Below are positions 10,046 through 18,851 of a stretch of DNA of 64,000 nucleotides, piece by piece. A program made the position numbers and the translations under genes. The notes beneath the pieces are model-generated. The model saw only the letters and a list, made by a program, of their open reading frames with translations, made no database searches and had not been told where the DNA came from. Location: contig NZ_JAEQMY010000010.1 of the NCBI RefSeq assembly GCF_016743775.1, forward strand, positions 94,521 through 158,520, written 5' to 3'. This stretch comes from Microvirga aerilata (GTDB lineage Bacteria; Pseudomonadota; Alphaproteobacteria; Rhizobiales; Beijerinckiaceae). Each line of letters starts with the position of its first letter. Within the stretch, counting starts at the first letter, position 1.

Positions 10046-11482
10046 ATGCATAACGATCGCCTGAGCCTCGATGCCATCGCCCGCCATGTCGATGCCAAAG
10101 CCAACGATTACTGCGCCTTGAGCGACCGGATCTGGGCCATGCCGGAGCTCGCCTTCGAGGAGCACCGCTCGGTCGCCGAGCAGATCGCCATCCTGGAGCG
10201 CGAGGGCTTCCGCATCACGCGTAACGTCGGCGGCATGGCAACCGCCTTCATCGCGGAAGCAGGCCAGGGCGGTCCCGTCGTCGGCATTCTCGGCGAGTTC
10301 GATGCGCTGCCCGATCTGGCTCAGCACTCCGGACGCATCGAGCATGCGCCCACGACGAAGGGCGCGCCCGGCCATGGCTGCGGCCATAACCTGCTGGGAG
10401 CCGGATCCGCATTGGCCGCGGTCGCGCTCAAAGACGCGCTGGAAGCCGAAGGGATCGCCGGCACCGTGCGCTACTACGGCTGCCCGGCCGAGGAGAGCGG
10501 TTCGGGCAAGACCTTCATGGCCCGCGCCGGCCTGTTTCACGATCTCGATGCCGCCTTCTGCTGGCATCCGAACGTGATCAACGAGGTGTCGACCACATCG
10601 TCGCTTGCCTGCATCCAGGCCTACTTTCGCTTCACGGGCCGCTCTGCCCACGCGGCGGCCTCGCCCCATGTGGGCCGCTCCGCGCTCGATGCGGTGGAGC
10701 TCATGAACGTGGGCGTGAATTACATGCGCGAGCACATGCCCTCCGATGCCCGGGTGCACTACGCCATTACCAACACCGGCGGCGATGCGCCGAACGTTGT
10801 GCAGGCCTATGCGGAATCCCTCTACCTGGTGCGCTCGCCGCATCTGCCCGACGCGGAGCGACTATTCGAGCGGGTGCGAAAGATCGCAGAGGGCGCTGCC
10901 CTCATGACGGAAACCGCCGTTTCGGTGCAGATCACGGATGCCACCTCCAATGTCGTGCCCAACACGGCGCTGCAGGAGGCCATGTACGAGAACATGCGCC
11001 GCCTCGGGCCGCCGGCCTTCGACGAGGCCGATATGGCCTTTGCCCGTGATCTTCAGAAAACCGCTCTGACGGAGGAGGAGATTCTCGCGAGCGTGAAGCC
11101 GCATGATCTTTCCCTCAAAGCCAAGGTGCTGCACGACGGGGTGCTCTCCATGCCGACGCGGGAAGAGGTGATGATGGGCACCACCGATGTGGGCGATGTG
11201 AGCTGGATCGTCCCGACCGTCCAGTGCCACACGGCCTGCTTTGCCATTGGCACCCCGTTCCACACCTGGCAAATGGTGACGCAGGGCAATCTGCCTGCAG
11301 CCCACAAGGGTATGGTGCTGGCCGCCAAGGCCATGGCTGCTACCGCAGCGGATGCCTTACGCAATCCGGACCTCGTCGCCCGCGCCAAGGCGGAGCTGAA
11401 GGAGCGCACCGGCGGCCGGGATTATGTCTGCCCGATCCCGGAGAGCGTAACGCCGGACGATCTGCGGGCGAAAGCGGCCTGA
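10046..11482 (+). CDS. M20-family amidohydrolase, AbgB-like
   Basis: A 478-residue M20D metallopeptidase most like the AbgB subunit of p-aminobenzoyl-glutamate hydrolase. Visible metal-site motifs are G-H-G-C-G-H-N (near 111-117), C-P-A-E-E-S (near 148-153) and the H in F-C-W-H-P. A dimerisation-domain segment [10 protein letters not shown] follows. The C-terminal [10 protein letters not shown] piece is typical of AbgB rather than of hippurate hydrolases. No abgA partner or transporter is adjacent, so it may act on another N-acyl amino acid. The ATG at 10046 matches family length. Confidence 0.85.
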   Translation: MHNDRLSLDAIARHVDAKANDYCALSDRIWAMPELAFEEHRSVAEQIAILEREGFRITRNVGGMATAFIAEAGQGGPVVGILGEFDALPDLAQHSGRIEHAPTTKGAPGHGCGHNLLGAGSALAAVALKDALEAEGIAGTVRYYGCPAEESGSGKTFMARAGLFHDLDAAFCWHPNVINEVSTTSSLACIQAYFRFTGRSAHAAASPHVGRSALDAVELMNVGVNYMREHMPSDARVHYAITNTGGDAPNVVQAYAESLYLVRSPHLPDAERLFERVRKIAEGAALMTETAVSVQITDATSNVVPNTALQEAMYENMRRLGPPAFDEADMAFARDLQKTALTEEEILASVKPHDLSLKAKVLHDGVLSMPTREEVMMGTTDVGDVSWIVPTVQCHTACFAIGTPFHTWQMVTQGNLPAAHKGMVLAAKAMAATAADALRNPDLVARAKAELKERTGGRDYVCPIPESVTPDDLRAKAA

Positions 11483-11505
11483 TCGCAGAAACTTTTACTT
11501 TTGCA

Positions 11506-11536
11506 AGCGTCCCAGCTTACGGCTGGGACGCTTTTT
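11506..11536 (+). terminator. intrinsic terminator after the M20 gene
   Basis: A perfect stem AGCGTCCCAGC / GCTGGGACGCT around a TTACG-type loop, ending in TTTTT. It lies 24 bases past the M20 stop codon. Confidence 0.85.
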
Positions 11537-11627
11537 GCATTTTGGCAATGTCGCCTTGGCGTCCCGCAGGCTCGCAACCGCATCCCCGCAGGTCTATCTT
11601 CACCGCAGCATTGATGGAGACAGCACC

Positions 11628-12566
11628 ATGAAGCTGACCGGAATTCACCATTTGACCGCCGTGACCGCGGACGCACCCAGGAACCATGCCTTCTACACGC
11701 AGGCTCTGGGGATGCGTCTCGTGAAGAAGACCGTCAACCAGGACGATGTGAGCGCCTATCACCTGTTCTATGCCGACGGTCTCGCTTCGCCTGGAACGGA
11801 CCTCACCTTCTTCGACTGGCCGGTCGGGCGTGAGCGGCGCGGCACCCACAGCATCTCGCAGACGGCCTTGCGCGTGAACGGCGAGAAGGCCCTGCAATGG
11901 TGGAAGGAGCGCTTCGATGCCTCGGACATCACGAGCCAGAACATCGTTGAGCGGGATGGGCGGCTCACCCTCGACTTCGAGGATTTCGAAGGCCAGCGTT
12001 TCAGTCTCGTGGACGATGGCGGGCAAGGTGAGGCTCACCCATGGGATCGCAGCCCCGTACCGGCCGAGCACCAGATCAGGGGCTTGGGACCCATCCGGAT
12101 CAGCGTGCCGAAGCTCGAGCGCACGGCTCGTGTCCTGACCGAGGCCATGGATATGCGCGCCGCGCGGGAGTACCGCGTGGGCGACACGCCGGTTCATGTG
12201 TTCGAGATGGGCGAAGGCGGTCCTGCCGCCGAACTGCATGTGGCCGTCGAGCCAGGTCTGTCTCCCGCGGCTCCCGGGGCGGGCGGCGTGCATCACGTGG
12301 CCTTCCGCACCCCCAACGAGCAGACCTACCAGGAATGCTGGGAGCGCCTCCAGTCCCTGCGGGCGCCCTCGAGCGGCCCCGTAGACCGCTACTACTTCCA
12401 GAGCCTCTACTTCCGCGAGCCTGGCGGCATCCTGTTCGAGATCGCCACGGACGGTCCGGGCTTCGCCACCGACGAGCCGATGGACAAGCTCGGCGAACGC
12501 TTGGCCCTCCCGCCCTTCCTGGAGCCGCGCCGGGCGGAGATCGAGGCAGGCCTCAAGCCTCTTTAA
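11628..12566 (+). CDS. two-domain VOC protein, ring-cleaving dioxygenase family
   Basis: A 312-residue vicinal-oxygen-chelate protein with two glyoxalase-type domains. The likely metal ligands are a His in G-I-H-H-L-T (residues 6-10), a His in G-V-H-H-V-A-F (near 220) and a Glu in L-F-E-I-A-T (near 270), all present. Proteins of this group are annotated as ring-cleaving dioxygenases and some (MhqO-like) respond to quinones, but most are untested. The ATG at 11628 gives the typical [10 protein letters not shown] start and follows a GGAGA site. Upstream frame extension runs through the terminator of the previous gene. Confidence 0.85.
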   Translation: MKLTGIHHLTAVTADAPRNHAFYTQALGMRLVKKTVNQDDVSAYHLFYADGLASPGTDLTFFDWPVGRERRGTHSISQTALRVNGEKALQWWKERFDASDITSQNIVERDGRLTLDFEDFEGQRFSLVDDGGQGEAHPWDRSPVPAEHQIRGLGPIRISVPKLERTARVLTEAMDMRAAREYRVGDTPVHVFEMGEGGPAAELHVAVEPGLSPAAPGAGGVHHVAFRTPNEQTYQECWERLQSLRAPSSGPVDRYYFQSLYFREPGGILFEIATDGPGFATDEPMDKLGERLALPPFLEPRRAEIEAGLKPL

Positions 12567-12877
12567 GGCTCCTACGGCCGAAGCGGCCCCTCTGTTTTGC
12601 ATCAGGAAACAACCTCAGCCGCCTCTCAGATTTCTGCGAGGCGGCTGTCTCGGCAGGAAGCCTGTTCTGCCAGTCCTGCCGGAGGCCTCCAGCATCTGTG
12701 TGATGCGAGCCCTGACACGCGCTTTCCTGTACTGGAGGGCAGCTACATCTTGGTAAAATGCACTAATATTACTACATTGATAAGTCTGTAACTTTTACTT
12801 TAGAGTCTTGAGCGTATACCAAACCATTGAATTCTTCAGATGATCTGAATAGCGGGATTTCCCGATTAGGGGGCAGC
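12567..12877. other. 311-bp gap: hairpin, then an AT-rich promoter-like tract
   Basis: No gene is seen. A 9-bp perfect hairpin, AGCCGCCTC with GAGGCGGCT (12617-12646), has no T-run. From about 12750 the DNA becomes strongly AT-rich, unlike its surroundings, and includes TTGATA at 12778-12783 with TTAGAG 17 bases on. It likely carries the promoter of the secreted protein and GGDEF-EAL pair. Confidence 0.45.
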
Positions 12878-13396
12878 ATGCTTGGCGCTAAGGTAAGAAC
12901 CAGCCTGATGGGGGTGCTCATCGCATTCCTCGGAGTCATGGGCGCAACTTACGCTCATGCGCTGGATACCCCGGCTGAGAGGCCGATCCTGACGATTTCC
13001 GGCAAGATCGCAGTGACCAACAATAACAGCACCGCGCAGTTCGACCGACCGATGCTCGAAGCGCTCGGCATGACAACGATCGAAACGACCACCCCCTGGC
13101 ACGACGGCAAGGTCAAGTTCGAGGGCATCCCCCTCGACAAGCTGATGAAGCAGGTTGGTGCGACCGGGCAGCGCGTTGCCGTGGTGGCGCTCAACGATTA
13201 CACCACGGAGATCCCGATGGAGGACTTCGAGCGGCATAACGTGATCCTCGCCATCAAGCTGAACGGCGAGTACATGTCGGTTCGCGACAAGGGCCCTCTG
13301 TTCATCATCTATCCTTACGACAGTAATCCCGCCCTGAAGACGCAGACCTATTACGGTCGCTCCGCATGGCAGGTCGCCAGGATCGATGTGAGATAA
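12878..13396 (+). CDS. secreted molybdopterin-binding-domain-like protein (COG3915-like)
   Basis: A 172-residue protein with a signal peptide (basic start, then L-M-G-V-L-I-A-F-L-G-V-M-G, cleavage likely after A-H-A near residue 28). The mature part resembles small periplasmic proteins related to the oxidoreductase molybdopterin-binding fold: a segment F-E-G-I-P-L-D-K-L-M-K-Q-V-G, then D-Y-T-T-E-I-P-M-E-D-F and K-G-P-L-F-I-I-Y-P-Y-D. No Cys ligand for Mo is present, so it is probably a binding or sensing protein rather than an enzyme. The ATG at 12878 follows a strong AGGGGG site; a TTG at 12827 would spoil the signal peptide. The next gene begins 29 bp later and is probably co-transcribed. 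Confidence 0.7.
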   Translation: MLGAKVRTSLMGVLIAFLGVMGATYAHALDTPAERPILTISGKIAVTNNNSTAQFDRPMLEALGMTTIETTTPWHDGKVKFEGIPLDKLMKQVGATGQRVAVVALNDYTTEIPMEDFERHNVILAIKLNGEYMSVRDKGPLFIIYPYDSNPALKTQTYYGRSAWQVARIDVR

Positions 13397-13425
13397 CAGG
13401 GTAGGCAGGTCCGGAGGCCGCCCAT

Positions 13426-15360
13426 TTGTCGCTAAGCACCTTCAAAGCAGTCATCGCCATCATTATCGGCGGATTTCTGGTCTCCGGCATCTATATCTCG
13501 GTGCTGGTGGTCAAGCGCCAGGGCGCATTGCAACAGATCGCTGCCTATAATCCGTCCTGGGAGGCGAGCCAGGCGGCCTCCGAGTTCATCCGGTTCGAGC
13601 ACCGGTTGTCCGAATTCGAGAGGCCAAGCAGCGGCGTCGACAAGGATGAGGTTGCACTGCGCTACGACATCCTGGTCGGCCGGTTGAAGATGCTGAACGA
13701 GGGCGACTTTCATGCCCTCCTCTGGCGCCATCCCGAGCATCAGCTCACCCTGCGCCAGCTCGACCAGGCCCTTGTTACAGTGGAGCCGCTGATCGACGGC
13801 CTGGACAGTTCGGGTACCGTCCAGAAAGTGCTCGACATCCTTCGTCCCTTCGAGGGCAGCCTCTCGCAGATCGCCTCGGCTGTGCTCAATTACGGATCCG
13901 AAGTCGTCCAGAAGGATCAGCAGGAGCTCATCCGGCTGCATTGGGCCTTCTCGGGCATTGCGGCGATCCTGATCCTGATCGGGCTCGCCCTGATCGGCCT
14001 GCTCGACAGGCACAATCGCCTGCTGGGCCGCGCCCATCAGGAACTTCACGTTCTGGCCCATCAGGATGCGCTGACAGGCCTGCCCAATCGCGTGGTGCTG
14101 CGCAACGAGCTGGGGCAGGCTCTTGCCCGCATCAAACCGCAGGGCCGCACGGTTGCCGTATCCTATCTCGATCTCGATCACTTCAAGGACGTCAACGACT
14201 CCTTCGGGCATGAGACGGGCGACGACTTGCTCAAGGCTGTCGCGGATCGTCTGAAGGCCTGCATTCCCGTCCACGGCGAAGGCCATGCCAAGAACCTGAT
14301 CGCCCGCTTCGGCGGCGACGAGTTCGCCATTCTTCAGACGGGCATTCGCAAGCCCGAGGAATGCGCCGTGCTGGCATCGCGCATCGTCGATGCCCTGCGC
14401 GAGCCGTTCAGCGTCAACGGGCAGGAGATCTTCATCGGCACGAGCATCGGCATCGCTTTGGCCCAGGGGGGCGTGACCCCCAGCCAGATCCTGAAGCATG
14501 CCGACATGGCTCTCTACTATGCCAAGGCCGACGGGCGGGGCACGTTCCGCTTCTTCGAGCCTGATATGGACGCTCAGCTGCAATCTCGCCGAGCCCTGGA
14601 GGTCAATCTGCGCAAGGCGATAACCAACGGAGAGTTCGAGCTCTTCTATCAGCCGCAGATCAATCTCAAGGACAACGAGATCGGCGGCTTCGAGGCTCTC
14701 CTGCGGTGGCACCATCCCGAGCGCGGCCTCGTTCCCCCGTCGGAGTTCATCCCCGTCGTGGAAGATACCGGCCTGATCATTCCGCTGGGCGACTGGATCA
14801 TCGAGCAGGCCTGCAAGGAGGCGGCTGGGTGGCCGAGAAACATCAACGTGGCCGTGAACCTCTCGCCCGTGCAGTTCCGGAACAGATCGCTCGTACAGAG
14901 CGTCAGCCGGGCTCTGGCGCTGTCGGGCCTCGCCCCGAACCGCCTGGAGCTGGAAATCACCGAGTCGGTTCTGCTTCAGGATACCGACGCGACGGTGTCC
15001 ACCCTCCATCAGCTGCGCCGGCTCGGCGTTCGCATCGCCATGGACGATTTTGGGACCGGTTATTCGTCCCTGAGCTACCTGCGCAGCTTTCCATTCGATA
15101 AGCTCAAGATCGACCAGTCCTTCGTGCGGGAGATGTCGCAGCGGGCCGACTGCCTGGCCATCGTGCAATCCGTCGCCAACCTTGGCGCCAGCCTCGGGAT
15201 GCCGACCGTCGCGGAGGGCGTCGAGACGGAGGAGCAGCTGCTTCAGATCCAGGCTGCCGGATGCACCGATGCCCAAGGCTACTATTTCGGGCGCCCCAAG
15301 CCGGCCCAGGACATGGTTCACACCCTGGCTGCTCTCAGGCACACCACGAAGGTCGCCTGA
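13426..15360 (+). CDS. membrane GGDEF-EAL protein (c-di-GMP synthesis and breakdown)
   Basis: A 644-residue protein starting at TTG (CGGAGG lies 8 bases upstream). Membrane helices at about 8-27 and 172-194 enclose a periplasmic region of about 145 residues. Next come a GGDEF domain with intact G-G-D-E-F near 295 and an EAL domain with E-A-L-L near 421, N-L-S-P-V-Q-F, E-I-T-E-S, D-D-F-G-T-G-Y-S-S-L and A-E-G-V-E-T, so both halves look catalytically complete. The position of the inhibitory RxxD site before GGDEF reads H-A-K-N, so product inhibition at that site is absent. The secreted protein encoded just upstream may bind the periplasmic region (inference). Confidence 0.9.
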   Translation: MSLSTFKAVIAIIIGGFLVSGIYISVLVVKRQGALQQIAAYNPSWEASQAASEFIRFEHRLSEFERPSSGVDKDEVALRYDILVGRLKMLNEGDFHALLWRHPEHQLTLRQLDQALVTVEPLIDGLDSSGTVQKVLDILRPFEGSLSQIASAVLNYGSEVVQKDQQELIRLHWAFSGIAAILILIGLALIGLLDRHNRLLGRAHQELHVLAHQDALTGLPNRVVLRNELGQALARIKPQGRTVAVSYLDLDHFKDVNDSFGHETGDDLLKAVADRLKACIPVHGEGHAKNLIARFGGDEFAILQTGIRKPEECAVLASRIVDALREPFSVNGQEIFIGTSIGIALAQGGVTPSQILKHADMALYYAKADGRGTFRFFEPDMDAQLQSRRALEVNLRKAITNGEFELFYQPQINLKDNEIGGFEALLRWHHPERGLVPPSEFIPVVEDTGLIIPLGDWIIEQACKEAAGWPRNINVAVNLSPVQFRNRSLVQSVSRALALSGLAPNRLELEITESVLLQDTDATVSTLHQLRRLGVRIAMDDFGTGYSSLSYLRSFPFDKLKIDQSFVREMSQRADCLAIVQSVANLGASLGMPTVAEGVETEEQLLQIQAAGCTDAQGYYFGRPKPAQDMVHTLAALRHTTKVA

Positions 15361-15443
15361 CGGGCCAATCCTATGACCGGATGGCCTGATCCTGCATCCT
15401 CCGCTGCCGGACCAGAGCGATCCTTCCACGAGACAGCGCCATC

Positions 15444-16079
15444 ATGACAAACCCCTTCGAGAGCCCTCTGCAGGGAAAACCGCTGTCGGAGCAGGTTACC
15501 AATCCTAACATCAGCGTCGGGCGCTACAGCTATTATTCAGGCTACTACCACGGGCATTCCTTCGATGACTGCGCCCGCTATCTCCTGCCCGAGGATGCGG
15601 AAGTCGACAAGCTGATCATCGGAAGCTTCTGCTCCATCGCGACCGGAGCAACCTTCGTGATGCATGGCAACCAGGGTCACCGGTCCGATTGGGCATCCAC
15701 GTTCCCGTTCTTCTACATGAACAAGGACGGGGCCTTCGGAGATCCGCCAGATCCGTTCCGGCCCGCGGGCGACACGGTGGTCGGCAACGATGTCTGGATC
15801 GGCACGGAGGCCATGATCATGCCGGGCGTCAAAATCGGTCATGGCGCGGTGGTTGGCAGCCGCGCCCTGGTGACCCGTGACGTCGATCCCTACACGATCG
15901 TCGGCGGTCATCCGGCAAAGCCGATCCGCAAGCGCTTTTCCGACGAGTACATCGCCATGCTTCTCGAGATGGCCTGGTGGGACTGGCCGCTCGAGCGGAT
16001 CAGGCAGGCCATGCCGCTCCTGTGCTCATCCGACATCGTGGGGCTCCATCGCTTCTGGCATTCCCAGCAAGAGCTATGA
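15444..16079 (+). CDS. catB: CatB-type xenobiotic O-acetyltransferase (left-handed beta helix)
   Basis: A 211-residue hexapeptide-repeat acetyltransferase of the CatB/Vat (XAT) family. It has the family start [13 protein letters not shown], the loop with the likely catalytic His near residue 79 in [10 protein letters not shown], then T-F-P-F, and coil repeats [16 protein letters not shown]. The C-terminal W-W-D-W-P motif is also typical. Members acetylate chloramphenicol or streptogramins, but chromosomal copies are often of unknown natural substrate, so resistance is not shown. It is a lone gene after the GGDEF-EAL gene. Confidence 0.88.
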   Translation: MTNPFESPLQGKPLSEQVTNPNISVGRYSYYSGYYHGHSFDDCARYLLPEDAEVDKLIIGSFCSIATGATFVMHGNQGHRSDWASTFPFFYMNKDGAFGDPPDPFRPAGDTVVGNDVWIGTEAMIMPGVKIGHGAVVGSRALVTRDVDPYTIVGGHPAKPIRKRFSDEYIAMLLEMAWWDWPLERIRQAMPLLCSSDIVGLHRFWHSQQEL

Positions 16080-16340
16080 GGCCTGACGTAGATGCATGCT
16101 TGCACTCCGCCTTCGATATACATCCGATCAGGCTGTAAAATCGAGCGTCCGTGGAGAAGAGCAAGCCAAGTGTCGCAGGAGTCGAGCCGATGAGAGAAAA
16201 TACCTGTTCTCTCTTTGCCGGGTGCCTTCACCTGTGTTAGGCAAAAACAGGCGGCAGGAATGTCCATTCCGTTGCGGCGGCATGGATTGCAGCACGTCTC
16301 CTTATTGGCAGTTTTGAAAACAGGCGCTGGAGCAAGGTGA

Positions 16341-16727
16341 ATGAAGACGTATTGCGAGTTTACGTTTGATGCGGCTCACTCGGTTGCTCCCTATTCCGGG
16401 CTGCACGGACATACCTTCATCGTCAAGCTCACCTTCGGCGGAGCCGTCGACGAGGTCTACGGCTGGCCGGTCAACCTTTACGATGTCGAGAACTACATCA
16501 AGGAGATCAAGGGCGAGCACGGATCGGGCCTCGATCACGGGAACCTGGATCTCAACCCCGACATTGGCGTCGCTTCGCTTGAGAACGTCACCACCTACAT
16601 CTGGCGGCTGGTGAAGGAGCGCTTCCCCAATCTCGAGGAAGTGGAGCTCAAGCGCGGCATGGCAGGATCGACGGAAGGCTGCATCTATCGCGGCGAGAGC
16701 CCTGCGGGCAGCAGCCTGGCGGCCTGA
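16341..16727 (+). CDS. 6-pyruvoyl-tetrahydropterin synthase / QueD-like protein, catalytic Cys missing
   Basis: A 128-residue T-fold protein. Zinc ligands are visible as H13 (F-D-A-A-H-S) and H22/H24 (L-H-G-H). In QueD and classic PTPS a catalytic Cys stands four residues before the HGH pair; here that place is Tyr18 (A-P-Y-S-G-L-H-G-H). The D-H-G-N-L segment and a late Glu (S-T-E-G-C-I-Y) are kept. It therefore belongs to the family but may have altered chemistry; queuosine synthesis should not be assumed. No other queuosine genes are nearby. The ATG at 16341 follows AAGGTGA. Confidence 0.75.
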   Translation: MKTYCEFTFDAAHSVAPYSGLHGHTFIVKLTFGGAVDEVYGWPVNLYDVENYIKEIKGEHGSGLDHGNLDLNPDIGVASLENVTTYIWRLVKERFPNLEEVELKRGMAGSTEGCIYRGESPAGSSLAA

Positions 16728-16753
16728 GGGAATACGACCTTCCACATGCAAAA

Positions 16754-16778
16754 AAGCCGCCCTGCAAGGCGGCTTTTC
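16754..16778. terminator. bidirectional intrinsic terminator
   Basis: Stem AGCCGCC (16755-16761) with GGCGGCT (16768-16774), flanked by an A-run on the left and TTTT on the right. It can serve both the QueD-like gene and the convergent MipA gene. Confidence 0.85.
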
Positions 16779-16800
16779 CGTTTCGAGGATCGTTCGTTCC

Positions 16801-17637
16801 TCAGGGAGTGTAACCGAAGGAGTAGGAGACCGTCAGCCCAACCCCGACCTGGTGCTCCGAGCCGAAACGCTCGACAATCGGGCTGTCTGCCGCGTCGCCC
16901 ACGAGGTGCTTGTACGAGACGAAAGCTATCGTCGACCACTGATCCGTCCAATCGTAGCCCACAGCCGCTGTCGCGCCGACAGAGGTGATGCCGCCGGAGG
17001 GCCGGTAGGCGGTGACCTCCCCGTTCAGCGCCGCCTCGACGGGAGTCACGCCGAAATAGGTGCGCGTGAACTCGCTGTCGCCGAGCGCCAGCCGCGGGCC
17101 GGCGGAGAGTGTGAGGGCGCCGAATTTCTGGACGATGTCGAGACCGAAATCGGCCACGAATCCCTCATGCCCATTGAAACCGCGCCGGATCTCGGCCCGC
17201 GCCCGCAGGAATTCGACGGGCCAGTATTCCACGAACACGCCGGGCTCCACGGCCCAATCGATCTTCTCAAGTCCAGCGAGCCGCCGGTCGTCCTCCAGGT
17301 AACGTCCGCCCTGGAACCGGCCGACGATGCCGAACCGAAAAGCCGATTCCTCCAGGAACGAGAAGCTCAGGCCGTCGTCGGGCGCGCTGAAACGCTCCGG
17401 CGTTCCGGCGCGGCGGAAGCTCAAGGACGGATAGCCGATGAAGCTGAAGTCGTCTGCGCCCGGATAGGACGGCCCTGCCCGCAGGTTGCCCTTGACGGTG
17501 ATGATCCAGTCCGACGACGTTTGAACCTGAGGCTGCGCCTGCAGCGGAGCGGGCGAGAAAAGCAGGTCCGCGGCCTGAGCCATGGTCGGGCCAGCCACAA
17601 GGGAGCCGAGGAGGACGAACGATCGGGCTGCGCGCAT
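16801..17637 (-). CDS. MipA/OmpV family outer-membrane protein
   Basis: A 278-residue protein with a signal peptide ending near A-Q-A-A-D (residues 20-24). The rest is an alternating beta-barrel pattern with family landmarks: W-I-I-T-V-K-G-N-L-R-A-G-P-S-Y-P-G-A-D-D-F near the start, F-S-F-I-G-Y-P-S-L-S-F-R, and a final V-G-L-T-V-S-Y-S-F strand. MipA/OmpV proteins are outer-membrane barrels linked to murein-enzyme scaffolding or to adhesion; the role here is open. The gene ends at the bidirectional terminator shared with the QueD-like gene. Confidence 0.87.
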   Translation of the reverse strand: MRAARSFVLLGSLVAGPTMAQAADLLFSPAPLQAQPQVQTSSDWIITVKGNLRAGPSYPGADDFSFIGYPSLSFRRAGTPERFSAPDDGLSFSFLEESAFRFGIVGRFQGGRYLEDDRRLAGLEKIDWAVEPGVFVEYWPVEFLRARAEIRRGFNGHEGFVADFGLDIVQKFGALTLSAGPRLALGDSEFTRTYFGVTPVEAALNGEVTAYRPSGGITSVGATAAVGYDWTDQWSTIAFVSYKHLVGDAADSPIVERFGSEHQVGVGLTVSYSFGYTP

Positions 17638-17823
17638 GAGTTCTTCCGGTTCAAGGTTTCACCCTGCCGTGGTGGCCTCAAAACGCCGTAACGTCAAGCC
17701 GGGGATTGCCTCTATGGTTTCGCCATCGTGAGCGCCGGAGATCAAGTGACCCCAAGGAGGCACGCGAACTTTCGCCGAGCCGGGCCGTTGATCCGGCGAC
17801 AGCATGGTGCAAGGGAGGGCTTC

Positions 17824-18030
17824 TTGGTCCAGCAGATCGCCAGCAGCCGACCGCAGCCGGACGAGTTCTATCCGAAGCCTCCTCCGACGGAGCCCCTGCC
17901 TGTGACCCCCAAGCCGCCCGAGGCGCCCCAGCCGACGGTTCCGTCCAGCATCCCGTCATCCCTGCCCGAGCAGCCCCTGGAGCCGGAGAGGCCTGTCATT
18001 CACCCCATGCCGCAGCCGGAAGTTCCCTGA
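17824..18030 (+). CDS. short proline-rich protein, tentative
   Basis: A possible 68-residue product starting at TTG 17824, six bases after a near-perfect AAGGGAGG. The protein is almost all Pro, Glu, Gln and Val in P-x-P repeats (P-P-P-T-E-P-L-P-V-T-P-K-P-P) and has no membrane segment. Its last 31 bases overlap the convergent kinase gene. The strong ribosome site and biased composition argue for a real gene; the overlap and lack of a known family argue against. Confidence 0.4.
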   Translation: MVQQIASSRPQPDEFYPKPPPTEPLPVTPKPPEAPQPTVPSSIPSSLPEQPLEPERPVIHPMPQPEVP

Positions 18031-18851
18031 GGCTTGGCCTCGGAGAAGGTCCGGTCCAGGCACAGGAAGCCCTGCGTGATCCGGCAGATTTCAGCCTCGG
18101 CAACGGGCGACAGGACTGCGAGCTTGGGGCCATCGCCACACCCGGTCAGGAGGCCGAGACCCAGGTCTTTTCCGTCCCGGCCAGCCAGCCCGACCAGAAG
18201 ACCCGGAGAAAGCGCAGCATCCGGCTCCGGGCGCGCGAGCATTTCCCCGTCGATGGTCAGAACCGAACCTTGCGCGAAATAAGCCCGAAACGCCTCCCGC
18301 CGGGCCCCCCGCCTCTCGCCGTAGGTTTTGCGCCTTGCTTCCGGCGACAGGGGAAGACGCAAAGCCAGGTAATGAGGATGATCGACGAGAACCGAACGGA
18401 CGGCAGGATCGTCCCCAAGGGCGATCAGCAGGTCCGGCCGAACCGCATCGATCTTGGCAGCCTTCAAGCTCCGGCCGGGTCCACCCAGAAGCCCGCTCGT
18501 GTTGACGACGAGGAGATCCGCATCCGCCTCATGAGCGAGCCTGTGCGTTCCTTCGACCAAACGCCTCCAGCCGAGAACCGGATCGGTGGTGCCGACGAAG
18601 GCGAGTCTCATGCCATGGCGATCTTGCAGGGTGACGCTGGCCGGCGGCCCGATTGTCTTCTGGCCCACATCCGTATCGAGCAGAGCGGCGCTGCGACCAA
18701 GTTGCGGGGCCGCATCGGCCAGGAAGCGGCAGAACGTGCTTTTGCCGGCATCCCGGGCTCCGATCACGAGAACCCGTGCGGGTGCATGGCGGCAGATGTG
18801 CTCTGCCGCTTCAGCCCATTCGGGCGGTGCATGCGGCAGTGGATCAGCCAA
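18000..18851 (-). CDS. Clp1/Grc3-type polynucleotide 5'-hydroxyl kinase
   Basis: About 283 residues with a P-loop G-A-R-D-A-G-K-S-T (31-39), followed by the family signature L-L-D-T-D-V-G-Q-K-T-I-G-P-P-A-S-V-T-L and a later D-A-D-L-L-V-V-N-T-S-G-L. The D-T-D-V-G-Q stretch is characteristic of the CLP1_P domain of Nol9/Grc3/Clp1 RNA kinases. In bacteria and archaea these phosphorylate RNA or DNA 5'-OH ends, but roles are largely unknown. The only sensible start is TTG at 18851, which overlaps the last codons of the upstream esterase gene, so coupling is likely. The longer open frame to 19214 is antisense-frame noise in the esterase. Confidence 0.75.
   Translation of the reverse strand: MADPLPHAPPEWAEAAEHICRHAPARVLVIGARDAGKSTFCRFLADAAPQLGRSAALLDTDVGQKTIGPPASVTLQDRHGMRLAFVGTTDPVLGWRRLVEGTHRLAHEADADLLVVNTSGLLGGPGRSLKAAKIDAVRPDLLIALGDDPAVRSVLVDHPHYLALRLPLSPEARRKTYGERRGARREAFRAYFAQGSVLTIDGEMLARPEPDAALSPGLLVGLAGRDGKDLGLGLLTGCGDGPKLAVLSPVAEAEICRITQGFLCLDRTFSEAKPQGTSGCGMG

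Noticed and set aside
13432..15429. 665-codon minus-strand frame
   Set aside because: Mirror of the GGDEF-EAL gene, with no recognisable domain.
15444..16079. Acquired chloramphenicol resistance gene
   Set aside because: No mobile-element features or composition change; the gene looks like an ordinary chromosomal CatB relative.
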